NCBI RefSeq assembly: GCF_901000735.1
Contig: NC_081543.1
Coordinates: 13,465,369-13,529,368 of the forward strand
DNA length: 64,000 nucleotides
DNA from: Corylus avellana
Lineage: Eukaryota > Streptophyta > Magnoliopsida > Fagales > Betulaceae
Direction of reading: 5' to 3'
Under the pieces are notes generated by a model. That model searched no databases and was not told the origin of the DNA. It saw only the letters and a list, made by a program, of their open reading frames with translations. Position numbers and translations under genes: made by a program. Positions within the stretch are counted from its first letter, which is position 1; each line of letters begins with the position of its first letter. Of this stretch, positions 11,292 to 21,303 are shown in pieces.

Positions 11292-14198
11292 AAAAATAAA
11301 ATAAAATTTGTGATATATTGTTAGGTAACAAATATTTGTTCACTAAAGATGAATATTCAACTCTTGGTTGTATTATCCTATTAGTTTGGCAATTACTTGA
11401 TGTCCTTGAGCTAAAATGGCTACTTTTTTGAGTTTTTTATTTTTTATTTTTTGTCTGTTTGTTGTTAAGAAATGATTTCCAGGATTTTTTTGGAGGTTTC
11501 AACTTGTGAAGTGTCAAATCTTATGTTTATTTGCTTAGTGATGAGTACTTGTCTGTTGATAACAACTACTTGCAACTCACAAAGTCTACTGTTTTCTGAT
11601 TGTTGATGACAGAAGATGCATGGATCATCAGGTTACTATGTCTTTCTTATTGTTTGATTTCCTGTATTTATGCATTTTTATTTGAATATGAAGCCATTGC
11701 AAATAATGATAACAGTTTGTTCTCAATTGGACTCATCATTTTCTTTTCTATGAATTGTGAAGAATTAGCTATATGCTCTCTGTTGTTGCATTATAAGTAT
11801 TATTATATATCTTTAAAATAGAAATCTGTGCTAAGAGATCTTCATAACTGTATTTTCCCTACCCAAGACATCCATGACAGCTGAACTTTGGTGGGATTGG
11901 CTTTGCAGGGTTGATAGGCAATGAAATTCTGCATTCCATATTATCAGGTGTTTTATTGATGAGATCACAACCAACATATATTACATTGTGTACATAATGA
12001 ATTACAATTGAATTAAAACTTTGAAATATACTAAAAATTCTAACTCAGATAAGCTTTTTCCCAACTATTGTAGTCATATTGATTTGGCAACGTGTGATAT
12101 AAAGCAAAAAGGTATGGATTGAAGGCTGTGAAGTACTTCAGGAAGAGAGACAATATCATACATAATACAGTAGAAAAAACCCTAATCACCCAAGAAAAAA
12201 CAAAGGGTTTATTTAAAATACCGAAAGCTTATTACCAAAATCGAAGTACTAAACTAATTAAGCCAACAAGTCTGGCTTAAATAAAGGATTTTGAATCCAA
12301 AAATGACGCTCACCCAGCATAACTGGTGGCCATGACACGCACGCTGAAATGAGCTTTTCAGATTTGAGCCGTATGATACAAAGTACGACTAATTATGCCT
12401 ATTGTCTTCTCATTATTGGACTTATCATCTCTGTCAAGATATTCCGATGGACACCATCAATTAAGTAGGTAACAAGTCAACATCAGCAACAGTTCCTATA
12501 TAAAAATTGACAGCCTCAAATTTGTTGACAGATTAGCAGACTTGTGTGTGTGTGTGTGTGTTTGCAGACATTTAGCACACTCGTGAGTCGTGAGCAACAT
12601 TGGTTGACCCTGAGAAGAGATTTTGTCGCAGAACACTTTTCCGTGCATAAAAGGCTGAAACAAGCTTTACAACAGCCATTGCCAGTTGTTTTCTTGGATT
12701 TAGCAAACTCATCCCATTCCCACGTGCATAGGTCTCTGCTTTCTCATTTCTTCTGTTGCTTTACGACCATCAACCTTTTGATTCTTAAAATAAATTAATA
12801 TAAACTCTTTACTTGTTCAAACATTATATTAATAATACATAATAATTTATGTATGGGATTGGTTTATATTCCCTTGAAGAAAAGTGTCCTTCACTTTTCT
12901 GTTGAGGGCATGAACTTCTCAACCTCTTTTCTTTTTATTAATACTATTATTTTATAATTGTTGTTATTTTCCATAATATTCATAATTTATATTTATATTC
13001 TTGGAAATGAATCAGTATAGAATGATTTCTTTAGATTCAAAATTATGTTTTGAACTTTTGGGCCTTTTAAAAAAATGATCAATGGAGTTTCGGCCCAAAC
13101 ATTCTGGCCCAATTTAACCTAGTTTTAGCCCTCTCAATCAACGTATTGCAAAGCCCATTTTCCTTTCTTCCAGTTTGTGGCCATGAAGCAATTTTTGGGC
13201 TCCATCTTATCAGCCCTCCAGAAAACTTAAGTTGTTCCACAAGTTCATTAAAAAAAAAAAACCTTTAGTGTCCTAAACAGATTGTAGTTAACTTTTGATA
13301 TAAAAGAAATTAACATTTTTATCGATATCATAATTTTTTTATTGGATGATTAAGAAAACATTATATAAAATTGTAAATCAAAACAAAGAATAGCAACAAA
13401 AAACAACAATTAATGGACCTAGGGGGCCGGGGGCCATGGCCCCAGGCTTTCCATGGCCATGGTTATATATATATAGTTAAAATATTAACATGCAGTAAGA
13501 CATGTGAGCACGTGCTTGAAAGTTGTTGCTCTTCCTAGCAGGAAGTCGTCTCAGTTTCCTTTCTATCCAAAGTCTCACAATCAAGTGAATTAATGAGAGA
13601 TTTAACCCATAATTTATTTATATAATTTTATTAGATAATCAAAAAGAGAAAAGAAGATGATTTAATAGTTGCACAATTATAATATATGGAAAGGTGTTTA
13701 TCTTAGTTTCATTACAGAAGACAACAACTACAGTTATATATATATATATATATATATATATGGGAATGCCCATAATGTATTTATATAACTTTCTCTTTGT
13801 TTAGGCAAAATTAATTGTTTGTTTCTATGAGTAAGTAACTTTGTTAACTCATCAATACTTAAATAAGTGAATAGTAGATTTGTACTAACAAACTAGTTTG
13901 TTTGAGCATGGGCGACAAATGGCCTGACATTTGAGATTGATTATCATATGAAGAAGCAACTGATTTTCGTTACAAAGATAACAAATTAGGGTAATCTTTG
14001 GCAGAAAAGTTAATAAGTGTTACATATTATAATCAATTTGAGAAGGAGATTTTGATAAATTGAAAGGATGAGGTGTAATGAGAGCCTAGATCAGTAGTTT
14101 GATCGATCGAAGTAATGACATATGTTCAGTAATAATTTCAGAGAGCTTCAAAAGCTAGTTCGATAGCTATCTAAAATTAATGTTCGATCAATTAAACT
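11292..14198. other. AT-rich stretch with one exon-like segment, no supported gene
   Basis: Contains an exon-like frame at about 12567-12712 (+): after TTTGCAG it reads TFSTLVSREQHWLTLRRDF and on to VVFLDL. The copy in A' keeps the frame up to this point but differs by one base in length immediately after, so translation past about 12705 is not conserved. I do not recognise the protein. GC-rich palindromes (GGCCATGGCC type) lie at 13421-13461. An AT microsatellite lies at 13736-13760. Equivalent to 25200-28218. Confidence 0.4.
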
Positions 14199-14781
14199 TA
14201 GGGGTAGGCAAATTAACCGCTTACCGACTACGATCAAACCGAAATTAACCGTCAACCAACTTATGTGAGTCGAAAATCGATATGGAGTTTTTATACCGAC
14301 ATCGGTTCAGTTCGATTAATCCGTATAAATTTTTTGTTGTCAGATAACCGAACCGAACCAAATCGAAAATCCGCATAATTGAACCGAACCGCCAAATTTG
14401 ACACGGATTAAGGCTTTGACGGATGACTTTGCAAAGTGATATTTTGTTGAAAGTATTTGGTAAGGTTTTCTGCATCTTATATTCTTATTTTTTGCATCTT
14501 ATGTTCAATAAGTTATTTTACCAAAAAAAAAAAAAAAAAAAACAATTTGGGCCTCCAAAATAACAGATTTTTTGCCCATTTAAAAATAGCATTGGCCCAA
14601 TTAAAAAATCTAATGGTTAATTGATCATTAACCGACCGAAATTAACCGATTACCGAAATTAACCAAAAATTTCGAAATAATTTGTTATCAAAATGAAATC
14701 GGTAAATTAACCGATTTAACCGACAATTTCGATTAACCGACCAAAAATGGCTCTACCAAACCGAACCCATATCCACCCTTA
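14199..14781. mobile_element. hAT-type MITE with 8-bp target duplication
   Basis: Ends TAGGGGTAGGC and (inverted) TAAGGGTGGAT; the A' copy has TAGGGGTGGAT. Flanked by ATTAAACT (14191-14198) and ATCAAACT (14782-14789), 7 of 8 matching. The interior is rich in CCGAAATTAACCG/CGGTTCGGTTCG arms that can pair, with a poly-A tract in the middle. No transposase is present. Confidence 0.85.
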
Positions 14782-15099
14782 ATCAAACTTGTAATAAGGT
14801 TACGTAGTCTCATATTTTGCTTTCCAGGGCTACGACCTTACTTCTAATTAAGTTGATGTATTTCTCAGTTTTCTTAATAAGAAACACTTAGTGATTTTTC
14901 TTTGGTTTTTCAGCAATACCTCAAATTTTCTTGAATTTATGGAAGAGTTGTGAGTTATTGTGCTTACAGATCAACTTTCCACTTTGCATCAGTTTGGTTG
15001 CTTGTGTAGTTATGAACTCTCTCTCTCTGTGAGGGTGCATGTGAGCAACAATGGTTGACCTTGGAGTTGATATATTGAGTGGGAGGATGCTTTGCGTAT

Positions 15100-15501
15100 C
15101 ACAAGAAATCCCCACCACCATTATCCTGGATCGCCAGCAGAATCCATATGTAATTTGCAAAGAGAGTTTGTCACTCTCTACCCACTCTTGGCACCACACG
15201 TCCCACTTGCTTATGCCCGATCCTCTCCATAAAGGAAGAGCTCTCTTTGGACCCTTTTGGCTCCAATAACTATATATGCTTTATTCCCCCTTTCTCTCCA
15301 TCTATCAATTAATTAATTATACCATTAAAATAAATGCAACCATCTTTAATTTACTCTACTCTTGCTTGTCCTAATTATATCTCTATCACCAATAAATTAT
15401 TAATGGAGTAGCTAGGTTCCTGATCATCATCCATTCAATAAAGGAGAAGCCATCCCACATGAACAAAGCTTGGGAGAGTTCATTTAAAAAGGCATGAGAG
15501 A
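15100..15501. repeat. 400-bp repeat R, copy 2
   Basis: Same-orientation partner of 10916-11291, slightly longer through small insertions such as TTAATTAATTA and CTAG. It is followed by a (CT)8 tract in a GCATGCATG context. Confidence 0.85.
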
Positions 15502-16083
15502 AAAAGCCATGAAATGCTGCCTTCATGATTACATGCATGCATGCATCTCTCTCTCTCTCTCTGATCATGTCGTGTTGTCGAGTTTTCAGTTTGCTTTAGT
15601 CAGATCTCTAGGCATTGAGGAATTAATATGCTTTCATCAAAGGTTGTCATAAAACACTCAAAGAGGGTAAAAAATTTGATTAGTGGTCACATGTTGCACT
15701 GTAGCTTACATGACAAGAAAGACATTGTAGGAAAACATATGTAAAGTGCTTCCATTGAAAAGTTAGAAAAATGTTATCATCGATCTGTGCAATACATATC
15801 ATGGAGTCTTTATTTATTAAGCTCCCTTAAGTTTGGCCATATACGTGTAATCCCATATATGGGTGGAGTTTCTATATATGTCAATGAACAAATTAGTACT
15901 ACATAATTATTTGAATAAAAATTCCACGTAAGGAAGTTGAATAGAAGATGCATTTGATTTAGAGGGTTTACTTTAGAATTTTATGACTGCTAATTAAGAA
16001 GAGAAAATTAATAAGGGAAACTGTTGGAATATCAATTAAATGAATAAATTTACCATTTGTTTTTAGTTTAAGTTTTTTAGATG

Positions 16084-16247
16084 AGTAATGTTAGAAACCA
16101 TACTTTTATTTCACTATATTGACATGGCTGAGCCAATCAGCCCGTGTTAAAATAAAAATAAAAATAATGACTAGTTAGCACTACCATACCATATTGTCAA
16201 TACGGCGGGATAGTCGTGAGACAAGTATGTGGTTTCTAGCATTATTC
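16084..16247. mobile_element. Small foldback MITE
   Basis: Left end GTAATGTTAGAAACCA-TACTT pairs with the inverted right end AATAATGCTAGAAACCACATACTT. The length is about 164 bp with no coding capacity. The superfamily is not assigned because the target duplication is unclear. An identical copy is at 30086-30249 in A'. Confidence 0.6.
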
Positions 16248-16696
16248 TTTGAGGATAAGTGATAATTTAGCATGGTATTAGCGCAAAGATCTTAAGTTCA
16301 AACAATATCTCTATAATTCACCTCTCATTATTTCATCTAAATATTTTAGATGTTGGTCATCACTTTGACTGAGAATTTGAACCCACACAAAAGAAGTGTA
16401 ATTTGAATATTAATTAAATGATTAAATGTAACATTTTTTTTTTCATTAGCTTAAACTTTTAGGATACGTGTTAATTTAACAAAAATGTTAGAGAGAAAAG
16501 TAGTGAGGAAAAAAAGGGGAAGGAAGTCCTAGAAAAAAGCTAGATTGCAATATAAACCTAGATGGTCTAGGAAATAGCTAGATGCATAGTCTACAAAAAA
16601 CCTCTATAGCTTTATATTTTTAACCCAACCCTAAATAGTTTTCCTCTATAATTCCTAGGCCGTTTTAGAAGTCCAAATTAATTTGATTCAAAAGAG

Positions 16697-16848
16697 TAAA
16701 TCTACACATCACTCTTGTAACACCTTAAAGTTGATATGGCGTGGTCTCCAGTAAAAATAAATAAAATAAAATAAAAACTCATTTTTCATGCACATATAAT
16801 AGGGTGATACAATTGTGATACAAATGTGATGTATAGTATTACTAATTC
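16697..16848. mobile_element. Small foldback MITE-like element
   Basis: The left arm (CTACACATCACTCTTGTAAC) pairs roughly with the inverted right arm (CTATACATCACATTTGTATC) around an A-rich centre. It shares the word GCGTGGTCTCC with the next element. The copy in A' lies at 30699-30850. Confidence 0.5.
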
Positions 16849-16920
16849 AAAATGAATAGAAATAGTATTACACAGACATAATAAAGGGGGTCAAGGGGCC
16901 CCAATTTTGAATATAGATAT

Positions 16921-17094
16921 ATGAGTAATGATATATATACATCACCCTATGATTCCCTCAAAGCTTATGTGGTGTGGTCTCCCCAACTAAAAAATCAATT
17001 TTCATACACGTAATGGTTGGGGGGACACGCCACATAAGATTTGAGGTATGAGGGGATAAAGGGGATGATTTGTAGCATATATTATTCTAGTGTG
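16921..17094. mobile_element. Small foldback MITE-like element
   Basis: Left arm ATGAGTAATGATATATATAC...CATCACCC...CTTATGTGGTGTGGTC pairs with the inverted right arm AGAATAATATATGCTAC...CTTATGTGGCGTGTC. Related to the preceding element by its inner words. The copy in A' lies at 30923-31096. Confidence 0.55.
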
Positions 17095-17378
17095 TGTATT
17101 TAACCTCTATTAAAATTGGACTTAACTCTTCATTCATACTTTCACCCTTTTGATACAAAATTTTAGTTTTGTCCCTACAATATATTTATGTTTTTTCACC
17201 AATGTAGGAACTCAAAATAATGTTCAAACTTTCCTTCAACAATACTATAATTTCCTAGATGAATACATTCGAAGGCCCGTTTGAACATATATACATAAAT
17301 TTCTTCTAAACTGAGTTGTTATATAATTTCCTCTAATCTAGTGTATAAATTTGTCATATATCCTATTAGTATATGAAA

Positions 17379-17381
<3 letters not shown>

Positions 17382-17449
<68 letters not shown>
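17382..17449. repeat. (AT)34 microsatellite in A
   Basis: 68 bp of perfect AT. The copy in A' has precisely the same length, which is unusual for such a labile tract. Confidence 0.97.
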
Positions 17450-17452
<3 letters not shown>

Positions 17453-17783
17453 TTACTCTTTTTAATTAGAATGTGAGAAGAGCTTGATTTCTTCAAAATT
17501 TTCTCTAACCCACTTTAAAAGAAATTTTGAAGGAAATTATAGGTAGTAATGAAAATTTATCTTTAGATTGACAAGGGCTTATAAAAAACAAAATCAATGG
17601 TTGATCTTCACTATCATATCATCCAAGTTATATAAAATTATATAGCATTCTGTATTCTACTTGTTGATACAATATATCTGTAGCACCTCAGATTTTGAAA
17701 GTCTTATTTTAGAGATATTAATTTGATGCTATGATTATATTAATATTAATATTTATGATATTGTATGAATGGTAATGGGAGAT

Positions 17784-17880
17784 TGGTAGGTAGAATAGTA
17801 TAGGGTAGGTAGAATAGTAAATGGTAGGTAAAATAGTAAATGGTAGGTATAATAGTATTTGGTAGGTGAAATAGTAAATA
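17784..17880 (+). repeat. 19-bp tandem repeats in the solo LTR U3
   Basis: About five imperfect units of GGTAGGTARAATAGTAAAT lie just upstream of the TATA box. Repeats in this place can act as enhancer modules in LTRs; that role is inferred only. Confidence 0.8.
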
Positions 17881-17930
17881 AAGGGTAGAATTGTAAATGA
17901 AAGGCGGAATAGTATTTGTTTTTGTTTTTC

Positions 17931-17940
17931 CTATAAATAG
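17931..17940 (+). promoter_or_regulatory. TATA box of the solo LTR
   Basis: CTATAAATAG followed by a CT-rich stretch (AGCTCTTCCCCTTCAT) that would hold the transcript start. A solo LTR can still drive transcription into the neighbouring DNA. Confidence 0.6.
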
Positions 17941-18823
17941 AGCTCTTCCCCTTCATAATTTTCACCACTCATATCCTCTCTTCCACATATTCTTCCTTCT
18001 TCTGTTTTCTACTCGGTCTTTCTTCTTTCTTAAAGTGTTTACACGAAACAGAGAGAGAAATGGCGAGACAAAGCGTTGCAAGAAAGAAAGAACACGAGAG
18101 AGAACGGACTTGAGAAATTAGTTTGAAAGATATACTAGTGGTGTTAGTTAGATTGGAGCAACTAGATCATTCAGACCACTTTTTAGCTTCAGTCTAGATG
18201 TAAGTAAATTCACTACCCCTTCTAAAATTACTTCATGTCATGCTATTTATTTATTCTTGAGTCAAACTGTAAATGATTATTTTATTTACTTGTCATGGAG
18301 ATATGTTGCATGCATGAAGGATTTCTAAAAGAATTATTTAGAATGTTTCTATTCCTTTAAATTCTTTCTAAGTACAACAAGTTAATATTTGGAAAAGTTT
18401 CCATTTTTTAGAAAAGAAAGTTAAGAAATGATGATGATTATAAGAAAGAAGAATAATGATAAACCCTCCTACATGTTGCCCTAAGATGCATCAAAAGAAG
18501 TACAAAGAAAAGTACAAGAAATGAGTTAAATGTTTATGAAATGAGGGCACATGTATGGAGGAGAGTATTTTTGGCCCCAAGATAGGTAAAGATGAGAGGA
18601 GTTCGGTACCGATACTCGGATGGAGGCGAAACCACTGAAGGAGGCTATGCCAGAAGGTGGTATTCCATCAACATGACCGTTGAGTGCACCAAGAAAAGAG
18701 TTAATTGACGGTTGGGCATGGCTGAGGCCACAGTTCAGTGCCATGGTCACAAGGACCCGCAATCCTCGTACACAGGGGTAATAGTGTACATGAGCCCTAA
18801 TATGAGAAAATGATAATATAACT

Positions 18824-18965
18824 TCAACGATGATATACTATGATGATTTTCAATGATGATATACTATGATGATTTACAACGATGATATACTATGATGATT
18901 TACAATGATGATTTATAGCGATGCATTATGATGATGATTTATAAAGATGATTTATGACGATGATC
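18824..18965. repeat. 26-bp GATGAT minisatellite
   Basis: Repeats of AACGATGATATACTATGATG plus ATTTAC, three good units followed by decayed ones, inside the solo LTR. Confidence 0.8.
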
Positions 18966-20078
18966 TAATAATAGATGTAATAGTACGTATATGCTACGGA
19001 AGATGCAACCATACATACATGTATTATTATGGCTGGATGTATATTTATTTGTGAAAACAATTTTCAGAACTGAGAACAATGAGCAAAACTATTTATAGTT
19101 GTGGATTTTACTTGCTGGGCCCCCTTTGGGCTCATTCAGTTTTATTTCTTGTTTTCATGTAGAAAGAACGCTGGAATAGAAGGCCGGAATGGGGGCGGGA
19201 ATAATTATTAACTTTCAAAGTCTTTTCATATCAATTATTGTAATAATATGATATTCTGCAACTAAAGTTTAATGTTTTCTAATTTCGCTTGTAATAAAAT
19301 CTCTCGAATAATGTTTTATACATTTATCGTATCCTTTAAAATCAAGTACTCTGATAGACCTTATAGATCTTTGCAAGAACTTTTGTTGTAAAAGAAGAAA
19401 AGTGGCAAACTTAGCCTTAACGGGTTGGGGATGTTACAATATCTCCCAAAACCCAAACCTAAAGACCCACTCAGAATAAAAAGCCCACAGCTCGCCATAA
19501 TACGAAGGCGCTAGGCCCAACACTTAAGAAACCCTGACACGATTGCTGGATCGTTTCAGGTCCGCACTCAAGCATACAGTTACACTCCCTATCAAAATGG
19601 TTGCATGCCCCTATGATCAAGGAGCATGATCATTCTCCAAGCAACTCGATCTGGGAGTAACAACCCAAATCGAAAAGCAACCAACCGAATTCATCCTAAA
19701 AGGAGTCTAAGTACACTATGATAATTCATACAATCTACCAGATTATCTTAAGAGATGATCTTCGGTTGAAACTGCTCCCATGCATCAAGGGATGACGAGT
19801 AAAAATCCCACCAGGATTCTTCCACTCAATGATAACCTCTATAAAAAAAGGAGCCCCTTACGATACAGATACATACTTATTCTTACTCTAATCATTCTCA
19901 AATATTATTATTTCTTATTATCTATGTTACTCAAATTCTCATTGCATGGAATTTTGATCGTAGCCTTTCCTCCCCACCCCGCTCCAGCTTTGTGAATTAT
20001 CGCGATCCTTTCGCTTTCTTAGCAGGCTTTGAATCAAGTTGCTACATGGGTTGATAACTGTCTCAACAGTTGGCCCTA

Positions 20079-20492
20079 TTTGCTTTAGCATTTGGGAGTG
20101 AAGCTATGATCCCGGTCGAAATCCGTATGCCCAGTCATAGGCAAGCCAATTTTAACGAAGAAGAAAACGATACGGCTTTGCGAGAAAGCTTGGACTTACT
20201 TGATGAAAGAAGAACTTAGGCCGCCATGCATATAACAGCCTACCATCAGACCACAGCAAAATATTACAATCAAAAGGTAAGGCATCGCAGTTTCAACAAT
20301 GGAGATCTGGTCCTGCGGAAAGTAGTGCCCCCAATGAAAGATCCATCTGACAGCAAACTCGGTCCGTCCTGGGAAGGGCAGTATAAGGTAAAGGTCAACC
20401 GGCAATTTGGAACATACCACCTCGAAACACTGGACGAAAAACAGCTGATCCACCCCTGTAATGCTAAACACCTCCGACATTACTATCAATAA
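20079..20492 (+). pseudogene. Gypsy integrase C-terminal fragment (in A)
   Basis: Frame FALAFGSEAMIPVEIR..., a stop at about 20217-20219, then MHITAYHQTTAKYYNQKV and GDLVLRKV, KLGPSWEGQYKV, GTYHLETLD, HPCNAKHLRHYY. This is the end of the gypsy integrase core plus the GPY/F-like C-terminal domain (here PSWEGQYKV) typical of the Tat/Athila group. The fragment starts directly after the LTR; gag, protease, RT and most of integrase are missing. About 8 of 88 residues differ from the A' copy. Confidence 0.85.
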
Positions 20493-20919
20493 ATTCAGCA
20501 AAAGGAGGCGTTGGCCTATGTCCTTCAGGTATGAGTTGTATACTATCTATTTTACTATATCCTCTTTTAGCTAACATGAACAAGCAAAAGAAGCAAAGGA
20601 AATCATATCAGGAGCGTCAAAAGCAGGAAACAAGAACGAACCAAAGGTGATTAACTTCGCTTAATCTCATTTCTTTACTTACCCATTATAAATTTTATAC
20701 ACCACCAATACTCACTTAAGCATCGGAGAGTCCCCGGTAACCCGGGGATGCTTCCCCCAAGAATAACTGCAGGTGGATCACTCAACGGTGCCACATCTCT
20801 CTCCATCTTCAAGAAAAAGAAGATGTACAGATACATCAAAAGGGAAACTTCACTGTGAAACTATGGAGCAGTGATGGGCCATTATCCCGCTCGGGTTGGT
20901 AGAGGTATAATCCGTACAT

Positions 20920-21019
20920 NNNNNNNNNNNNNNNNNNNNNNNNNNNNNNNNNNNNNNNNNNNNNNNNNNNNNNNNNNNNNNNNNNNNNNNNNNNNNNNNN
21001 NNNNNNNNNNNNNNNNNNN
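20920..21019. other. Assembly gap (100 N)
   Basis: Exactly 100 N, the conventional placeholder for a gap of unknown size. The left edge is in the Tat-like element (GTACAT). The right edge is in the poly-A/26-bp repeat zone of the hAT MITE. Any open frame crossing it is meaningless. Confidence 0.99.
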
Positions 21020-21303
21020 AAATCCAATGTTTAAAAATGTCCTAAAACTTCATTGTTTAAAAATTCCCTTAAAATCCAATGTTTACAAATGTCATAAAAA
21101 TTCAATGTTTAAAAATGTCTTAAAAAAATTAAAAAATATTATTTTATATATATACCCAGTTATAACTGGGTGCTAAAAACCGGAACCGGAATCGGGTACC
21201 CCGTTACCGGTTTTTTTCAACCAATTTTTCAATTACTGGCTGGTACCCGATTTTCCGGCTTCTCAATTGGTACCTGATTTTTTTTTTTTTTTTGACATTC
21301 CTA
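21020..21303. mobile_element. hAT MITE, right part (copy in A')
   Basis: Equivalent of 7113-7410. It ends GACATTCCTA at 21303, followed by the same AGTAAGGG target copy (21304-21311). The left half is lost in the N gap. It is shorter than the left copy by an AT-rich deletion near 21127. Confidence 0.85.

Larger units (their letters stand above)
17679..19438 (+). mobile_element. Solo LTR (gypsy type) with perfect ATATC target duplication
   Basis: Starts TGTAGCACCTCAG and ends GGATGTTACA, giving TG...CA ends. Flanked by ATATC at 17674-17678 and again at 19439-19443. Removing the 1760 bp and one ATATC restores exactly the sequence at 31671-31684, which is the empty site. A TATA box (CTATAAATAG, 17931-17940) in plus orientation fits a U3 promoter. 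U3 carries about five 19-bp repeats of GGTAGGTAGAATAGTAAAT type (17784-17880). A 26-bp GATGATATACTATGATGATTT minisatellite lies at 18824-18965. No gag, pol, primer site or second LTR is seen, so recombination between LTRs is inferred. Confidence 0.9.
7113..20919. repeat. Duplicated block A (left copy, ends at the N gap)
   Basis: Aligns colinearly with 21020-33171 over its full length, except for a 1760-bp solo LTR present only here, a segment of about 120 bp present only in the other copy (26936-27057), and microsatellite length changes. By eye the divergence is about 1% or less to 15305, none seen from 15306 to 17678, and roughly 5-8% beyond 19443. The block ends exactly at the N run, and the matching position in A' lies at 33171. 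See the finding on false duplication. Confidence 0.95.
17662..20919 (+). mobile_element. Tat-like LTR element, 5' part, truncated by the gap
   Basis: The left flank CTACT and LTR start TGTTGATACAATATATC match 31664 onward, so this is the same insertion site as in A'. The LTR (17662-17678 plus 19439-20068) is split by a solo LTR. The LTR ends TCTCAACA at 20068 and an integrase fragment follows. The element is cut by the N run at 20920. Its sequence differs from the A' element by roughly 5-8%, far more than the identical flank. Confidence 0.85.

Noticed and set aside
18824..18965. CRISPR-like repeat array
   Set aside because: Units are contiguous 26-bp tandem repeats without unique spacers, inside a plant LTR.
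20196..20501. 101-codon minus-strand frame
   Set aside because: Lies opposite the integrase fragment, whose sense frame has clear family motifs. The same shadow appears at 32454-32777.
20836..21176. Open frames across the N run
   Set aside because: Unknown bases cannot be translated; the frames join two unrelated contig ends.
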